From assembly GCA_910583945.1 (NCBI GenBank), contig CAJTYF010000001.1, forward strand, positions 1-64,000: a stretch of 64,000 nucleotides of DNA, in the 5' to 3' direction. The stretch comes from an uncultured Bacilli bacterium (GTDB taxonomy: Bacteria > Bacillota_I > Bacilli_A > RF39 > UBA660). A program made the translations under genes and the position numbers. Below the pieces are notes generated by a model. The model was not told the origin of the DNA and made no database searches. It saw only the letters and a list, made by a program, of their open reading frames with translations. Below are positions 16,331 through 25,088 of the stretch, piece after piece (position 1 is the first letter of the stretch; every line of letters starts with the position of its first letter).

Positions 16331-18910
16331 ATGAAAAAAATAATTTTAGTAGATGGGAACAACTTGTTATTTCGTAGTTATTACGCTACCGCTTATTCAG
16401 GCTCAATGATGAAAAATTCTAAAGGATTTCCCACGAACGCTCTTTATGGTTTTGTATCGATGATTTATAAAATCATCGAAGAAGAAAATCCAGAATACAT
16501 GGCTGTTGCCTTTGACATTGGAAAAAACTTTCGTAAAGAAAAATACGCTTTTTATAAAGAAGGAAGAAAAGACACCCCCAATGAACTCATTATGCAAATG
16601 CCTTATGCGAGAAAAATATTAAGTGCTATGGGCATCAAATACTTTGAATTAGAACCTTATGAAGCCGATGATATTATTGGTACTCTTTCTAAAAAAGTGG
16701 TGGAAGACCCTGAATTCATTGGGACCATTGTTTCAAGTGATCGAGACCTTTTACAACTCATAAATGAACAAATCGACGTCAAACTTTTAAAACAAAAAGG
16801 ACACATTCGCTATAATCCTATTACCTTCTTTGCGGACTTTCAAATTGACTCGATAAACATCATTGACTTAAAAGCTTTAGCAGGGGATGCCTCCGATAAC
16901 ATTCCAGGAGTAAAGGGAATTGGTGAAAAAACCGCTCTTAACTTACTCGCCACCTACAAAACCATTGAAAATCTTTATGACCATTTAGATGAAGTGAAAG
17001 GAAAAGTCAAAGAAAAATTAGAAGTGGATAAAGAAAATGCTTTTATGAGTAAAGAAATTGCAACCATTTACAATGAAGTGCCATTAGAAATTAAAGATTT
17101 AAACGATTTAAAATACCATTATACAGAAAGTGTAGACTTAACTTTAATTTTTGAAGAGCTAGAATTTTATTCCTTCCTAAAAAAAATGAATAAAATGGAA
17201 GTCTCAAAAGAAATTGAAAACTTAAAAATTGTAACAAAAGGGGAAAAAATTGAACTCGGAGAAACCGTGGCCTTTTATCTTGAATTAGATGCCCCAAACT
17301 ACCATCAAGCGAACATTTTAGGTCTTGCTTTAACAGATCAAAAAAACACGTATTACATTGAACCCAATCTTATTGAATCCATACTTCCTTTATTAAACGG
17401 AAAAACACTTTTAACATTTGACTTGAAAAAAAGTAAAGTAGCCTTAAATAAATTAAACTTAAAGTTACCAAAAGTAAACTATGATTTAATGCTCGCGAGC
17501 TACTTGCTAAACTACAACATTAAAGACGACATCGCTTATTTAATGAAACCAGAAGGTTATGACGTCCCTTTTTATGAAGAGTTTATTTCAGAAAAAGAAA
17601 TAGATAAAGAAAAATTAGCAAAAGAAATAGCCCTTAAAAGTAAATATATTTTGGACACCAAAGAAAAATATTGTGCAAGTCTTAGAAAAGAAGAAAGTTT
17701 GGACTTATTTGAAAACATTGAAATGCCCCTTGTAGAAGTTTTAGCTTCAATGGAAACAACAGGTGTAAAAGTTGACAAATCGGTATTAGAAGAAATGAAA
17801 GAAGAACTAAAAGTAAAAATTGATGCCATTGCAAGTGATATTTATAACTTAGTTGGAGAAGAGTTTAATATTGCCAGTACCAAACAATTAGGTGAAATTT
17901 TATTTATAAAATTAGGACTTCCTGGAGGGGTAAAAACTCAAAAAGGATATAAAACCGATGCTAAAGTCATGCATAAGTTACTAAACGAACACCCCGTCAT
18001 CGCTAAAGTTTTAGAATATCGTAACGTAACAAAAATTTATTCAACGTATGTAGAAGGCTTAGAGAACTGTATAGATGAAGAAAGTAAAGTCCATACCATT
18101 TTTAAACAAACCTTAACTAGAACTGGTAGACTTTCCTCAGTAGAACCAAACATCCAAAACATTCCTGTTAAAGATGAAGAGGGAAGAAAAATAAGAAAAG
18201 CCTTCTTGCCAAGTAATGACATGTTCTTTAGTGCGGATTATTCGCAAATTGAACTTCGAATTCTAGCGCACATTTCCGATTGTCAAGAATTGATTGAAAC
18301 CTTTAATAATGATGGAGACATTCATACGAAAGTAGCGAGTGACATATATGGTGTGTCTGAAGTAGAAGTAAGTAAAAAAATGCGTTCCACCGCTAAAGCT
18401 GTCATTTTTGGAATTGTCTACGGAATTAGTGGGTTTGGTCTTGGTGAAAACTTAGAAATGGACACCAAAGAAGCTAAAAAATTTATCGAAAAATATTATG
18501 AACTTTATCCAGGCGTTAAAAATTATATGGATAACATTGTTAAAGAAGCTTACAAAGAAGGTTCAGTAAGAACGCTTTTCAATCGAAAGAGAGTGATAGA
18601 AGAATTAAATTCAGGAAATTATATGGTTCGCCAATCAGGGGAAAGAATTGCATTAAATACACCTATTCAAGGAACCAGTGCGGACATCATCAAAAAAGCC
18701 ATGATTGACATTTATAACGAATTAGAAAGAGAAAATTTAAAAAGTAAACTAGTCATTCAAGTCCATGATGAACTGATTATTGACTTAGTCGAAAGTGAAA
18801 AAGAACAAGTAACCAATATTGTAAACGAAAAAATGATGAATGCCATAAAACTAAAAGTACCTTTAAAAGTAAGCAACGATTATGGAATTAATTGGTATGA
18901 AACAAAATAA
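16331..18910 (+). CDS. polA: DNA polymerase I
   Basis: 859 residues. The 5'-3' exonuclease domain (about 1-290) has VDGNNLLFRSYYA, EADDIIG, SSDRDLLQL and the HhH GDASDNIPGVKGIGEKTA. The middle domain is a 3'-5' exonuclease fold without the DxE metal site (VAFYLELDAPN), as in Bacillus and Taq. The polymerase domain has motif A FFSADYSQIELRILAH, the O helix RSTAKAVIFGIVYGISGFGL and motif C VIQVHDELIID. GGAGGAAGT precedes the ATG. It fills gaps in repair and removes RNA primers. It leads a run with a PCP-like gene and mutM. Confidence 0.95.
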   Translation: MKKIILVDGNNLLFRSYYATAYSGSMMKNSKGFPTNALYGFVSMIYKIIEEENPEYMAVAFDIGKNFRKEKYAFYKEGRKDTPNELIMQMPYARKILSAMGIKYFELEPYEADDIIGTLSKKVVEDPEFIGTIVSSDRDLLQLINEQIDVKLLKQKGHIRYNPITFFADFQIDSINIIDLKALAGDASDNIPGVKGIGEKTALNLLATYKTIENLYDHLDEVKGKVKEKLEVDKENAFMSKEIATIYNEVPLEIKDLNDLKYHYTESVDLTLIFEELEFYSFLKKMNKMEVSKEIENLKIVTKGEKIELGETVAFYLELDAPNYHQANILGLALTDQKNTYYIEPNLIESILPLLNGKTLLTFDLKKSKVALNKLNLKLPKVNYDLMLASYLLNYNIKDDIAYLMKPEGYDVPFYEEFISEKEIDKEKLAKEIALKSKYILDTKEKYCASLRKEESLDLFENIEMPLVEVLASMETTGVKVDKSVLEEMKEELKVKIDAIASDIYNLVGEEFNIASTKQLGEILFIKLGLPGGVKTQKGYKTDAKVMHKLLNEHPVIAKVLEYRNVTKIYSTYVEGLENCIDEESKVHTIFKQTLTRTGRLSSVEPNIQNIPVKDEEGRKIRKAFLPSNDMFFSADYSQIELRILAHISDCQELIETFNNDGDIHTKVASDIYGVSEVEVSKKMRSTAKAVIFGIVYGISGFGLGENLEMDTKEAKKFIEKYYELYPGVKNYMDNIVKEAYKEGSVRTLFNRKRVIEELNSGNYMVRQSGERIALNTPIQGTSADIIKKAMIDIYNELERENLKSKLVIQVHDELIIDLVESEKEQVTNIVNEKMMNAIKLKVPLKVSNDYGINWYETK

Positions 18911-19394
18911 GATTTTGTTAACGGGTTTTAAAAAAGCTTTTGAAGGCGATACAAATAGTTCCAAAGATTTATTAGACCAGATTTCATCTCATTATGATAA
19001 ATTTTTATTTACAAATGACTATTCAACCATTATAGAGGAAATCGATAAACTATTTGCAATGAAACAGTACGATTATGTCATCATGTTTGGGCAAAAGCCT
19101 TTAATTAAAAGATTATCAATAGAATTAATAGGAAAACAAAAAACTAAAACCGTAGAAACAACTTTTCCGTTAAAAAAACTAACTGATATTTTAGAAAAAA
19201 ATCATATTGATTATAAATTAAGTCAAAATCCTGGAACTTCTTATTGTAACTTTGCCTACTATCATGTTTTAAAATATTTAGAAGTTCGAGAAATAAAGAC
19301 AAAAGTAGTTTTTATTCATATACCTTATACGAAAAATTTTAAACAAATGAAAAAAGTAATAGATGTGATGAATAGTTATAACGAAGGTTTATAA
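18897..19394 (+). CDS. pyroglutamyl-peptidase I-like protein
   Basis: 165 residues from the ATG at 18897, which overlaps the polA stop by 14 bases. ILLTGFKKAFEGDTNSS matches the GFxPFxxxxxNxS start of peptidase family C15. The triad is visible: Glu in LSIELIG, Cys in NPGTSYCNFAYYHVL and His in VVFIHIPY. It is shorter than the usual 200-215 residues because the surface loops are trimmed. It would remove N-terminal pyroglutamate from peptides in the cytoplasm. An upstream in-frame ATG at 18882 is less likely. Confidence 0.65.
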   Translation: MKQNKILLTGFKKAFEGDTNSSKDLLDQISSHYDKFLFTNDYSTIIEEIDKLFAMKQYDYVIMFGQKPLIKRLSIELIGKQKTKTVETTFPLKKLTDILEKNHIDYKLSQNPGTSYCNFAYYHVLKYLEVREIKTKVVFIHIPYTKNFKQMKKVIDVMNSYNEGL

Positions 19395-19427
19395 TGAAAA
19401 AATAAACTTAATAATTAAGGAGAGTAT

Positions 19428-19976
19428 ATGGAACAATTAATAAAAAAAATAGATACCTCTTTATTAGAAGTGCCTTCTATTATGGAGTATTTAAGTCAAT
19501 TTAAAAAATACAAAATAACAGATGAAGAGGTAAATGACAACGATGCTGAGATTTTATTACTAGGTAAATCTGAGAAAATAAAAATTGTATTTATAAAGAA
19601 CATAGATTTTAAATGGTGGAGCATTTATCGTTTTCATGGTAATGGAATAAAATATGAACAAATTGACGTTCTGTTTTACAATGAAATTCAAACAAAGGGG
19701 CACAATCGTATTATAAAATATTCTGGACATATAGAAGAGGAGAACGATTCTTATATCATGGTTTGTTCCTACTCTTATTTAAATAATGAATTTGTAAGAA
19801 GTTGGAAAAAGATGAGAGTAGTGCCAGTGGAAGAATTAGAAAAAATTCAGTATTGCGAAGACATGAACTTAACAGAGCTTATTATGATGACTGATGATAA
19901 AAGTAACCGTATTCTTAAGAAAGGATATGAAGAAAACAATCCAACATTAGAATTAAATTTAAAAAAGCACATTTAA
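19428..19976 (+). CDS. hypothetical protein
   Basis: 182 residues with a strong AAGGAGAG ribosome site, between the PCP-like gene and mutM (12 bp before mutM), so likely in the polA operon. It shows alternating strands (AEILLLGKSEKIKIVFIKNI, NRIIKYSGHIEEENDSYIMV) and a WWSIYRFHGNG stretch, with no membrane or signal segment. I do not recognise the family. Codon use matches the neighbours. Confidence 0.6.
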   Translation: MEQLIKKIDTSLLEVPSIMEYLSQFKKYKITDEEVNDNDAEILLLGKSEKIKIVFIKNIDFKWWSIYRFHGNGIKYEQIDVLFYNEIQTKGHNRIIKYSGHIEEENDSYIMVCSYSYLNNEFVRSWKKMRVVPVEELEKIQYCEDMNLTELIMMTDDKSNRILKKGYEENNPTLELNLKKHI

Positions 19977-19988
19977 GTAGGAGGAAAC

Positions 19989-20813
19989 ATGCCAGAAATA
20001 GCTGAAGTAGAAACCGTAAGAAAGACGTTAAAAAAACAGATATTAAATAAAAAGATTACAAATGTTCAAATTTTATACGAAAAAATGATTGAAAGTGATC
20101 CTAAATCTTTTACATACAATTTAATAAACAACGAATTTATAGATATAAAACGAAGAGGAAAGTGGTTGATTTTTGAGCTACACGACTACTATCTGTTAAG
20201 TCATTTGAGAATGGAAGGCAAATTTTTTATTAAAAACAAAGAGGATGAAATCGTCAAACACGAACATCTTATTTTTACCTTTGATGACAACACAGAATTA
20301 AGATATCATGATACCCGAAAATTTGGTCGTATGAATTTAATCAAAAAAGAAGAATTAAAAAACACTGAAGCGATAAAAAAACAAGGCTATGAACCAGGTG
20401 AAAAAGAATTGACGAGCGATTATCTTTTAGATAGCTTTAAAAACAAAAAAATACCCATCAAAACAGTTTTATTAGATCAAACCATTATTAGTGGTCTTGG
20501 AAATATTTATGCCAACGAGGTATTGTTTGCTTCCAAAATTAATCCTTTTAAAAGTGCCTGTAAACTGACTAAAGAAGAAGCCCAAAATATCGTTGAAACC
20601 TCTAAAGTGATTATTGAAAAAGCCATTTCTTTAGGTGGAACAACCATTAAAAGTTATACATCAAGCCTTGGTGTAACCGGAAAATTTCAAAATAATCTTA
20701 CAGTTCATAAAAGGGAAAATGAACCTTGTTTCATTTGTGGAACAAAAATAAAAAATGAAAAAATAAATGGGAGAAGTACCTATTATTGCCCAAGTTGTCA
20801 AAAAGGAGATTAA
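19989..20813 (+). CDS. mutM: formamidopyrimidine-DNA glycosylase
   Basis: 274 residues, starting MPEIAEVETVRKTL with the catalytic Pro2 and Glu3. HLRMEGKF carries the conserved lysine, and YHDTRKFGRM the DNA-probing Arg/Phe. The H2TH region includes DQTIISGLGNIYANEVLF. The C-terminal zinc finger is CFICG...YYCPSCQ. It removes 8-oxoguanine and other oxidised purines with beta,delta-lyase activity. AGGAGG precedes the ATG. Association with polA is common in Bacilli. Confidence 0.95.
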   Translation: MPEIAEVETVRKTLKKQILNKKITNVQILYEKMIESDPKSFTYNLINNEFIDIKRRGKWLIFELHDYYLLSHLRMEGKFFIKNKEDEIVKHEHLIFTFDDNTELRYHDTRKFGRMNLIKKEELKNTEAIKKQGYEPGEKELTSDYLLDSFKNKKIPIKTVLLDQTIISGLGNIYANEVLFASKINPFKSACKLTKEEAQNIVETSKVIIEKAISLGGTTIKSYTSSLGVTGKFQNNLTVHKRENEPCFICGTKIKNEKINGRSTYYCPSCQKGD

Positions 20814-20842
20814 AAAAGATATGCTTTTAAAACATATCTTTT
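20814..20842. terminator. terminator after mutM, shared with the convergent exonuclease gene
   Basis: Perfect ten-base stem AAAAGATATG/CATATCTTTT with a nine-base loop, A-tract on one side and T on the other. Confidence 0.75.
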
Positions 20843-20846
20843 AATA

Positions 20847-21359
20847 TTAAGCTCTTTTTTTACACTCTTGATAAATATAATTGGTCGTTTTAACGTCTTC
20901 AATACTACGATGAGAGCCAAAATCCAAATGAAAATATTTTTTTAACGTTTCCAATTTATAATTAAACGCTTTTGGTATATATTTTCTAGCAAGTTCTACG
21001 GTATCAATCGAATCATTTTTTAAAGCTTCAAGCCCTAATTTTTTTAAACTTTCATTAATAAAACCTAAGTCAAAAGCAACATTATGTCCAACTAGGGTAA
21101 AATCTTTAATAAAATTTAGAAAATCAGGTAAAACTTCTTGAATCGTTTTCTCATTTTTGACCATTTCATCTGTAATTCCTGTAATCGTTGTAATAATTTC
21201 AGGAATAGAAATCTCTGGATAAATTAAAACATTAAATTCCTCAACCAGTTCGTTATTTATATACTTTAAAGCACCAATTTCAATAATATGGTCTGTTGTG
21301 GCTTCCAAACCAGTCGTCTCAACATCAAAAACCACATAATCGTCTACAAAATTTTTCAT
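20847..21359 (-). CDS. DnaQ-like 3'-5' exonuclease
   Basis: 170 residues, a single DEDDh exonuclease domain. Exo I is FDVETTG (Asp and Glu), Exo II is GHNVAFDLGF and Exo III is HRSIEDV. The order and spacing match the epsilon/PolC exonuclease family. It is stand-alone, without helicase or BRCT domains. It may act in proofreading or repair; the context next to mutM and polA supports a repair role. The ATG at 21359 has AAGAGATG upstream on its strand. Confidence 0.88.
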   Translation of the reverse strand: MKNFVDDYVVFDVETTGLEATTDHIIEIGALKYINNELVEEFNVLIYPEISIPEIITTITGITDEMVKNEKTIQEVLPDFLNFIKDFTLVGHNVAFDLGFINESLKKLGLEALKNDSIDTVELARKYIPKAFNYKLETLKKYFHLDFGSHRSIEDVKTTNYIYQECKKRA

Positions 21360-21397
21360 ACATCTCTTCTTTCTAATAACCTATTATAATGAAACGA

Positions 21398-22516
21398 TTA
21401 AACTTTGTCAAAAATAATCGGTTGATTTTTACCCTCAAATTCATAAGTTTTTTCATTAGTAATTAAGTCATATAAAAGAGCCGCTTTTTCTTCAAATTCA
21501 TAAAGTTTAGAATGCTTATTGACTATTAAAGGCAGTACCATCTTCTTTTTAATTTGATTTAAATAAGATAAACCTCGTTCATTAAAACCCAAGATTTGGA
21601 TTGAATCAAAAATGAGTTCATGATTGATGTCTTTAGTTAACCCAAGTAAAATATGTATAAGCATTCTTCTTATTTTATTATAAGTATAACGCTTAGTTTT
21701 AACACGACTTATAAAATCTTCTAAATTGTTACATTGTTTTATCATTTTCTTTAAGCGTGTTTCTATCCCTTCATCGACATCTAAATAAATATCTAAATGA
21801 TGAGAAGTTATGATTTTGGATTTTATCAAAAGAAAAAGGGTATTTTGATTGACCTTTTTTATAAGAGGGAAACAACACTTTGGAACAAAGGTGGTAATGT
21901 CTTGATTTGATTTTAATTTATTCCTTATATTACTAGCACTAATGATTTTTTCATTACTTTTTAAATCATGATAGTCATTAGTTCTTTTTATCGTCTCCAA
22001 AGAAATAGGAAAACTGTTTTTTATCACCGCTTTTGCATAACTAATGCCCAACAAATCATTAGGTGTATATTGCATGTCTTCATCAATACTTTTTGCGAGT
22101 GCAGTAGGGTAATTTATACCTGTTTTTAAATGATTTTGAACTTTTCCATTAAAGTTTTCTTCTAATTGAACGGAAGCAATTCTAGTGATTTTTTTTATAT
22201 CGTGACATTCGCTTCCAAAAATAACTTTTTGAACTTGAAACTGATTTAAAAGAAAAAGGGCTTTCTCACTAAAAACATCCGCCGCTTGAGTGCCATAAAC
22301 AACTGGCAAAGAAACAACTAAATCAACGCCATGTAAAAGGCTTAATCGTGTTTTATCTTCTTTTGTTAAAACACTCACTTCACCACGTTGTAAAAAATAT
22401 CCATTTAAAACTAACAGAAGTAACGAATTGGGATAACGTTTTTTGATTTCTTTGATATGGTATAAATGACCATTATGAAAAGGATTATATTCACCAATAA
22501 TACCAATAATGTCCAT
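21398..22516 (-). CDS. tmcAL: tRNA(Met) cytidine acetate ligase (YlbM)
   Basis: 372 residues. The nucleotidyltransferase signature GIIGEYNPFHNGHLYHI (HxGH class) is followed by LNGYFLQRGEVSVLTKEDKT, GTQAADVFSEKA, FGSECHDI and SASNIRNKL, all hallmarks of YlbM/TmcAL. It adenylates acetate and acetylates C34 of elongator tRNA-Met. It is divergent from the yceD-rpmF pair, as in Bacillus (ylbM beside ylbN-rpmF). AGGGAGGAAAAGTTTT precedes the start. Confidence 0.88.
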   Translation of the reverse strand: MDIIGIIGEYNPFHNGHLYHIKEIKKRYPNSLLLLVLNGYFLQRGEVSVLTKEDKTRLSLLHGVDLVVSLPVVYGTQAADVFSEKALFLLNQFQVQKVIFGSECHDIKKITRIASVQLEENFNGKVQNHLKTGINYPTALAKSIDEDMQYTPNDLLGISYAKAVIKNSFPISLETIKRTNDYHDLKSNEKIISASNIRNKLKSNQDITTFVPKCCFPLIKKVNQNTLFLLIKSKIITSHHLDIYLDVDEGIETRLKKMIKQCNNLEDFISRVKTKRYTYNKIRRMLIHILLGLTKDINHELIFDSIQILGFNERGLSYLNQIKKKMVLPLIVNKHSKLYEFEEKAALLYDLITNEKTYEFEGKNQPIIFDKV

Positions 22517-22572
22517 AAAACTTTTCCTCCCTAAATTTAGTTTTTTATATTATAATATACTTAGGTGAAATT

Positions 22573-23058
22573 ATGAATATAAATTTAAGTAGAATTCCTG
22601 AAAGCGGATTAAACATTGATGAAGAAGTAACTTTAAAAAAAGATTTTTACAAAAAAACAGAAATTGAAGAAATTAGAAATTTACACGTAAGTGGAAGGAT
22701 TCATTACGATTATGAAGGATATTTAAATTTGAATTTAGACGTGCAAGGGATTTTTATTTTAGCCGATGCCCTTACTCTAGAGCCGATTGAATACTCTTTT
22801 ACCTCTAAAATTGATGAAAAAATTGAAAATATTGAAGAATATTGTGGTAATTTTTATGAAAAAAGTAAAAATTCTCTTGATATTAGTGAGATTTTATGGG
22901 AAAATATTGTACTAGAGATTCCCATAAGTATCACAAATCATAAAAGTGAAGATTTATTATTAAAAGGAAATGGTTGGGAACTAGTTAATGAAAATAAAGA
23001 AGAAATTGACCCAAGATTAGCTAAATTAAAAGAGCTACTGGATGAAGGAAAGGAATGA
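22573..23058 (+). CDS. YceD/DUF177 family protein
   Basis: 161 residues. Features of the family are the early LNIDEEV, a central GRIHYDYEGYLNLNLDVQG stretch, and ILWENIVLEIPIS with the ELLDEGKE tail (PRLAKLKELLDE). The two conserved cysteines are absent. YceD proteins are linked to 23S rRNA accumulation and nearly always precede rpmF, as here. The stop overlaps the rpmF start (ATGA). A TATAAT element at about 22553 may drive the pair. Confidence 0.8.
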   Translation: MNINLSRIPESGLNIDEEVTLKKDFYKKTEIEEIRNLHVSGRIHYDYEGYLNLNLDVQGIFILADALTLEPIEYSFTSKIDEKIENIEEYCGNFYEKSKNSLDISEILWENIVLEIPISITNHKSEDLLLKGNGWELVNENKEEIDPRLAKLKELLDEGKE

Positions 23059-23276
23059 AGTTTTGTATGTTATCATTGGATATTCAAAGATTTGCTGTTC
23101 CATTTAGAAGAACAAGCAAAACAAAAAAAAGAATGCGTCGTACACATTTAAAAAAAGAAGTCGGAGCGATTGAAAAATGTTCCAAATGTGGAGCAGCAAT
23201 TAGACCACACCGTGCTTGTTTAAAATGTGGCAATTATAAGAACCAAGAAGTGATTAAAGTAACTGAAGAAGAGTAA
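23055..23276 (+). CDS. rpmF: 50S ribosomal protein L32 with an N-terminal leader
   Basis: 73 residues. The body VPFRRTSKTKKRMRRTH and the zinc site CSKCG...CLKCG are L32. In place of the usual Met-Ala start there is a 14-residue extension, MKFCMLSLDIQRFA. The codon at the usual Met position is TTT, so translation must begin upstream, at 23055 (AAGG six bases before) or 23067. The extension ends in LDIQRFA, like the LNLQFFA signal cleaved from L27 by the Prp protease. It overlaps the yceD stop. See findings. Confidence 0.88.
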   Translation: MKFCMLSLDIQRFAVPFRRTSKTKKRMRRTHLKKEVGAIEKCSKCGAAIRPHRACLKCGNYKNQEVIKVTEEE

Positions 23277-23298
23277 CCTAATGTGTTGCTTTTTTTTT
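23272..23298 (+). terminator. terminator of yceD-rpmF
   Basis: AGTAAC/GTTGCT stem (one G-U pair), seven-base loop, then eight T. Confidence 0.65.
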
Positions 23299-23367
23299 GC
23301 CTTCAAAATGTAAATTTCTTTGCCTATTTTAAGGAAATCTATTTACTTTTTACTTTAAATTGTGTAA

Positions 23368-23410
23368 TATAATGGTAGACAGTGGTACATAGTGGAAGAA
23401 AGTGGGTGAT
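23368..23410 (+). promoter_or_regulatory. dcw promoter -10 box and MraZ operator repeats
   Basis: A TATAAT at 23368-23373 is followed by four units on a strict 10-bp period: AATGG (23371), AGTGG (23381), AGTGG (23391) and AGTGG (23401). MraZ binds tandem TGG-type repeats upstream of its own gene in E. coli and mollicutes, so this is the expected autorepression site. The -35 region is poor. Confidence 0.75.
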
Positions 23411-23413
23411 AAA

Positions 23414-23848
23414 ATGTTTATGGGCGAATATCATCATACCATTGATGATAAATCAAGACTGGTGCTACCTAGTAAGTTTCGTACGATGTTAGGAGACAAA
23501 TTTATTGTGGCACGTGGTTTTGAAAAATGTTTGTATGTTTACTCAATTGCGGAATGGGAAAAACTCGAAAACAAACTAAAAACTCTACCTTTTACAAAAT
23601 CAACCGCCCGAACATTTATGAGAACCTTCTTTTCTGGTGCTACTGAATGCGAGTTCGATCGTCAAGGAAGAACATCGCTTACCTCCCCACTAGTTAGTTA
23701 TGCCGATTTAACAAAAGAGTGTGTTGTAATCGGCGCTAACGACCGTATTGAAATATGGGATTTAGAGGAATGGAACAAATTGATGGAAGAAAACAGAGAT
23801 AAACTTTCAGATATTGCCGAGAATTTATTTATGGAGGAAAGTTTATGA
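23414..23848 (+). CDS. mraZ: transcriptional regulator MraZ
   Basis: 144 residues with two SpoVT/AbrB-like repeats: GEYHHTIDDKSRLVLPSKFR, then FDRQGRTSLTSPLVSYA. It is a DNA-binding ring protein that represses the dcw operon through the repeats just upstream. The ATG at 23414 follows GGTGAT; the GTG at 23402 lies inside the operator and is rejected. It is first gene of mraZ-rsmH-ftsL-pbpB. Confidence 0.92.
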   Translation: MFMGEYHHTIDDKSRLVLPSKFRTMLGDKFIVARGFEKCLYVYSIAEWEKLENKLKTLPFTKSTARTFMRTFFSGATECEFDRQGRTSLTSPLVSYADLTKECVVIGANDRIEIWDLEEWNKLMEENRDKLSDIAENLFMEESL

Positions 23849-24768
23849 AACATTATTCTGTACTCTTAAAAGAAGTTATAGAAGGACTAAATCTAAAAGA
23901 AGATGGCATTTATGTCGATGGTACCTTAGGACTAGCTGGACACAGCAAAGAAATATTAAAAAGAATTCCTAAAGGAAAACTCTATGCTTTTGATGCCGAT
24001 GAGGAAGCCATTAAAATCGCAACCAAAAGTTTACAAGAAATTGGCTCAAATTATAAAATTTTTCATAGTAATTTTAAAAATTTAAAAGAAAAATTGACCG
24101 AAGAAAAAATAAATCAAGTTGATGGCATTCTCCTAGATTTAGGTGTTTCCAGCCCTCAAATCGATACCGATAGAAGAGGTTTTTCCTTTATGCATGATGG
24201 GCACTTAGACATGCGTATGGATACCTCAAAATCATTAAGTGCTTGGCATGTGGTGAACCAATATGAAGAAAGCAAATTAATCCATATCTTTTATACTTAT
24301 GGTGAAGAAGAAAGAAGCAAAGCCATTGCTAAAGCCATCATAAAAAAAAGAACAGAAAAAACAATTGATACGACAAAAGAATTAGTAAATGTAGTTGAAG
24401 GAGCGGTCGGGGCAAAATATTTTTACCAGAAACACCCTGAAAGAAAAATATTTCAAGCCATTCGAATTGAAGTGAACGATGAATTAAATAATTTAGAAAC
24501 CGTTTTACCCATAGCTATTTCATTATTAAAAAAAGGGGGACGGCTTGCCATCATCACCTTTCATTCGTTAGAAGATCGCATAGTAAAAAATAGTTTTAAA
24601 AAATACAGTGAAATTGATGAATTCGTAAAAGGTTTGCCCGAAATTCCTGAAGAATACAAACCTTTAATTCACTTAGTAACCAAAAAAGCCATTCTTCCAA
24701 GTATAAAAGAACTTGAAGAAAACAGTCGTAGTAAAAGTAGCAAATTAAGAATAATAGAAAGGAATTAG
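23845..24768 (+). CDS. rsmH: 16S rRNA (cytosine(1402)-N4)-methyltransferase
   Basis: 307 residues. HYSVLLKEVIEGL, then the SAM-binding YVDGTLGLAGHS, ILLDLGVSSPQID, RGFSFMHDGHLDMRMD and FQAIRIEVNDEL, with ITFHSLEDRIVK near the end, identify RsmH (MraW). It methylates C1402 in the decoding centre. The start overlaps the mraZ stop by four bases, implying translational coupling. Confidence 0.95.
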   Translation: MKHYSVLLKEVIEGLNLKEDGIYVDGTLGLAGHSKEILKRIPKGKLYAFDADEEAIKIATKSLQEIGSNYKIFHSNFKNLKEKLTEEKINQVDGILLDLGVSSPQIDTDRRGFSFMHDGHLDMRMDTSKSLSAWHVVNQYEESKLIHIFYTYGEEERSKAIAKAIIKKRTEKTIDTTKELVNVVEGAVGAKYFYQKHPERKIFQAIRIEVNDELNNLETVLPIAISLLKKGGRLAIITFHSLEDRIVKNSFKKYSEIDEFVKGLPEIPEEYKPLIHLVTKKAILPSIKELEENSRSKSSKLRIIERN

Positions 24769-24772
24769 ATGT

Positions 24773-25072
24773 ATGACTAGAAATAAAAATTTAAAAAAAA
24801 TTACCATTATTAAAGGGGAAAAAATACTTTATCTTTTATTAATCTTATTAGTAATAGCAGTACCCATTTCGAATGTTTTTATTAAAGCACTTTTATCTGA
24901 ATCTAATATTGAAGTAGAACAATTAAAATCAAAAATTGATAAGCAAACAAATTTAAACGAAGGATTAAACATGCAAATTAACGAATTAGCTTCTCTTGAT
25001 AAAATTCAAGAAGTTGCAAAAAATATTGGTTTATCCTATAATAATGATAACATCAAAGTCATCAACAATTAA
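24773..25072 (+). CDS. ftsL: FtsL-like cell division protein
   Basis: 99 residues with the FtsL layout: short cytoplasmic basic N-terminus, one membrane span (ILYLLLILLVIAVPISNVF) and an extracellular leucine-zipper coiled coil (VEQLKSKIDKQTNLNEGLNMQ) ending with LDKIQEVAKNIGL. It has low sequence conservation, so the call rests on topology and its place between rsmH and pbpB. It is a divisome scaffold with DivIC/FtsB. Confidence 0.75.
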   Translation: MTRNKNLKKITIIKGEKILYLLLILLVIAVPISNVFIKALLSESNIEVEQLKSKIDKQTNLNEGLNMQINELASLDKIQEVAKNIGLSYNNDNIKVINN

Positions 25073-25088
25073 TTAAAAGGAGAAAAAA

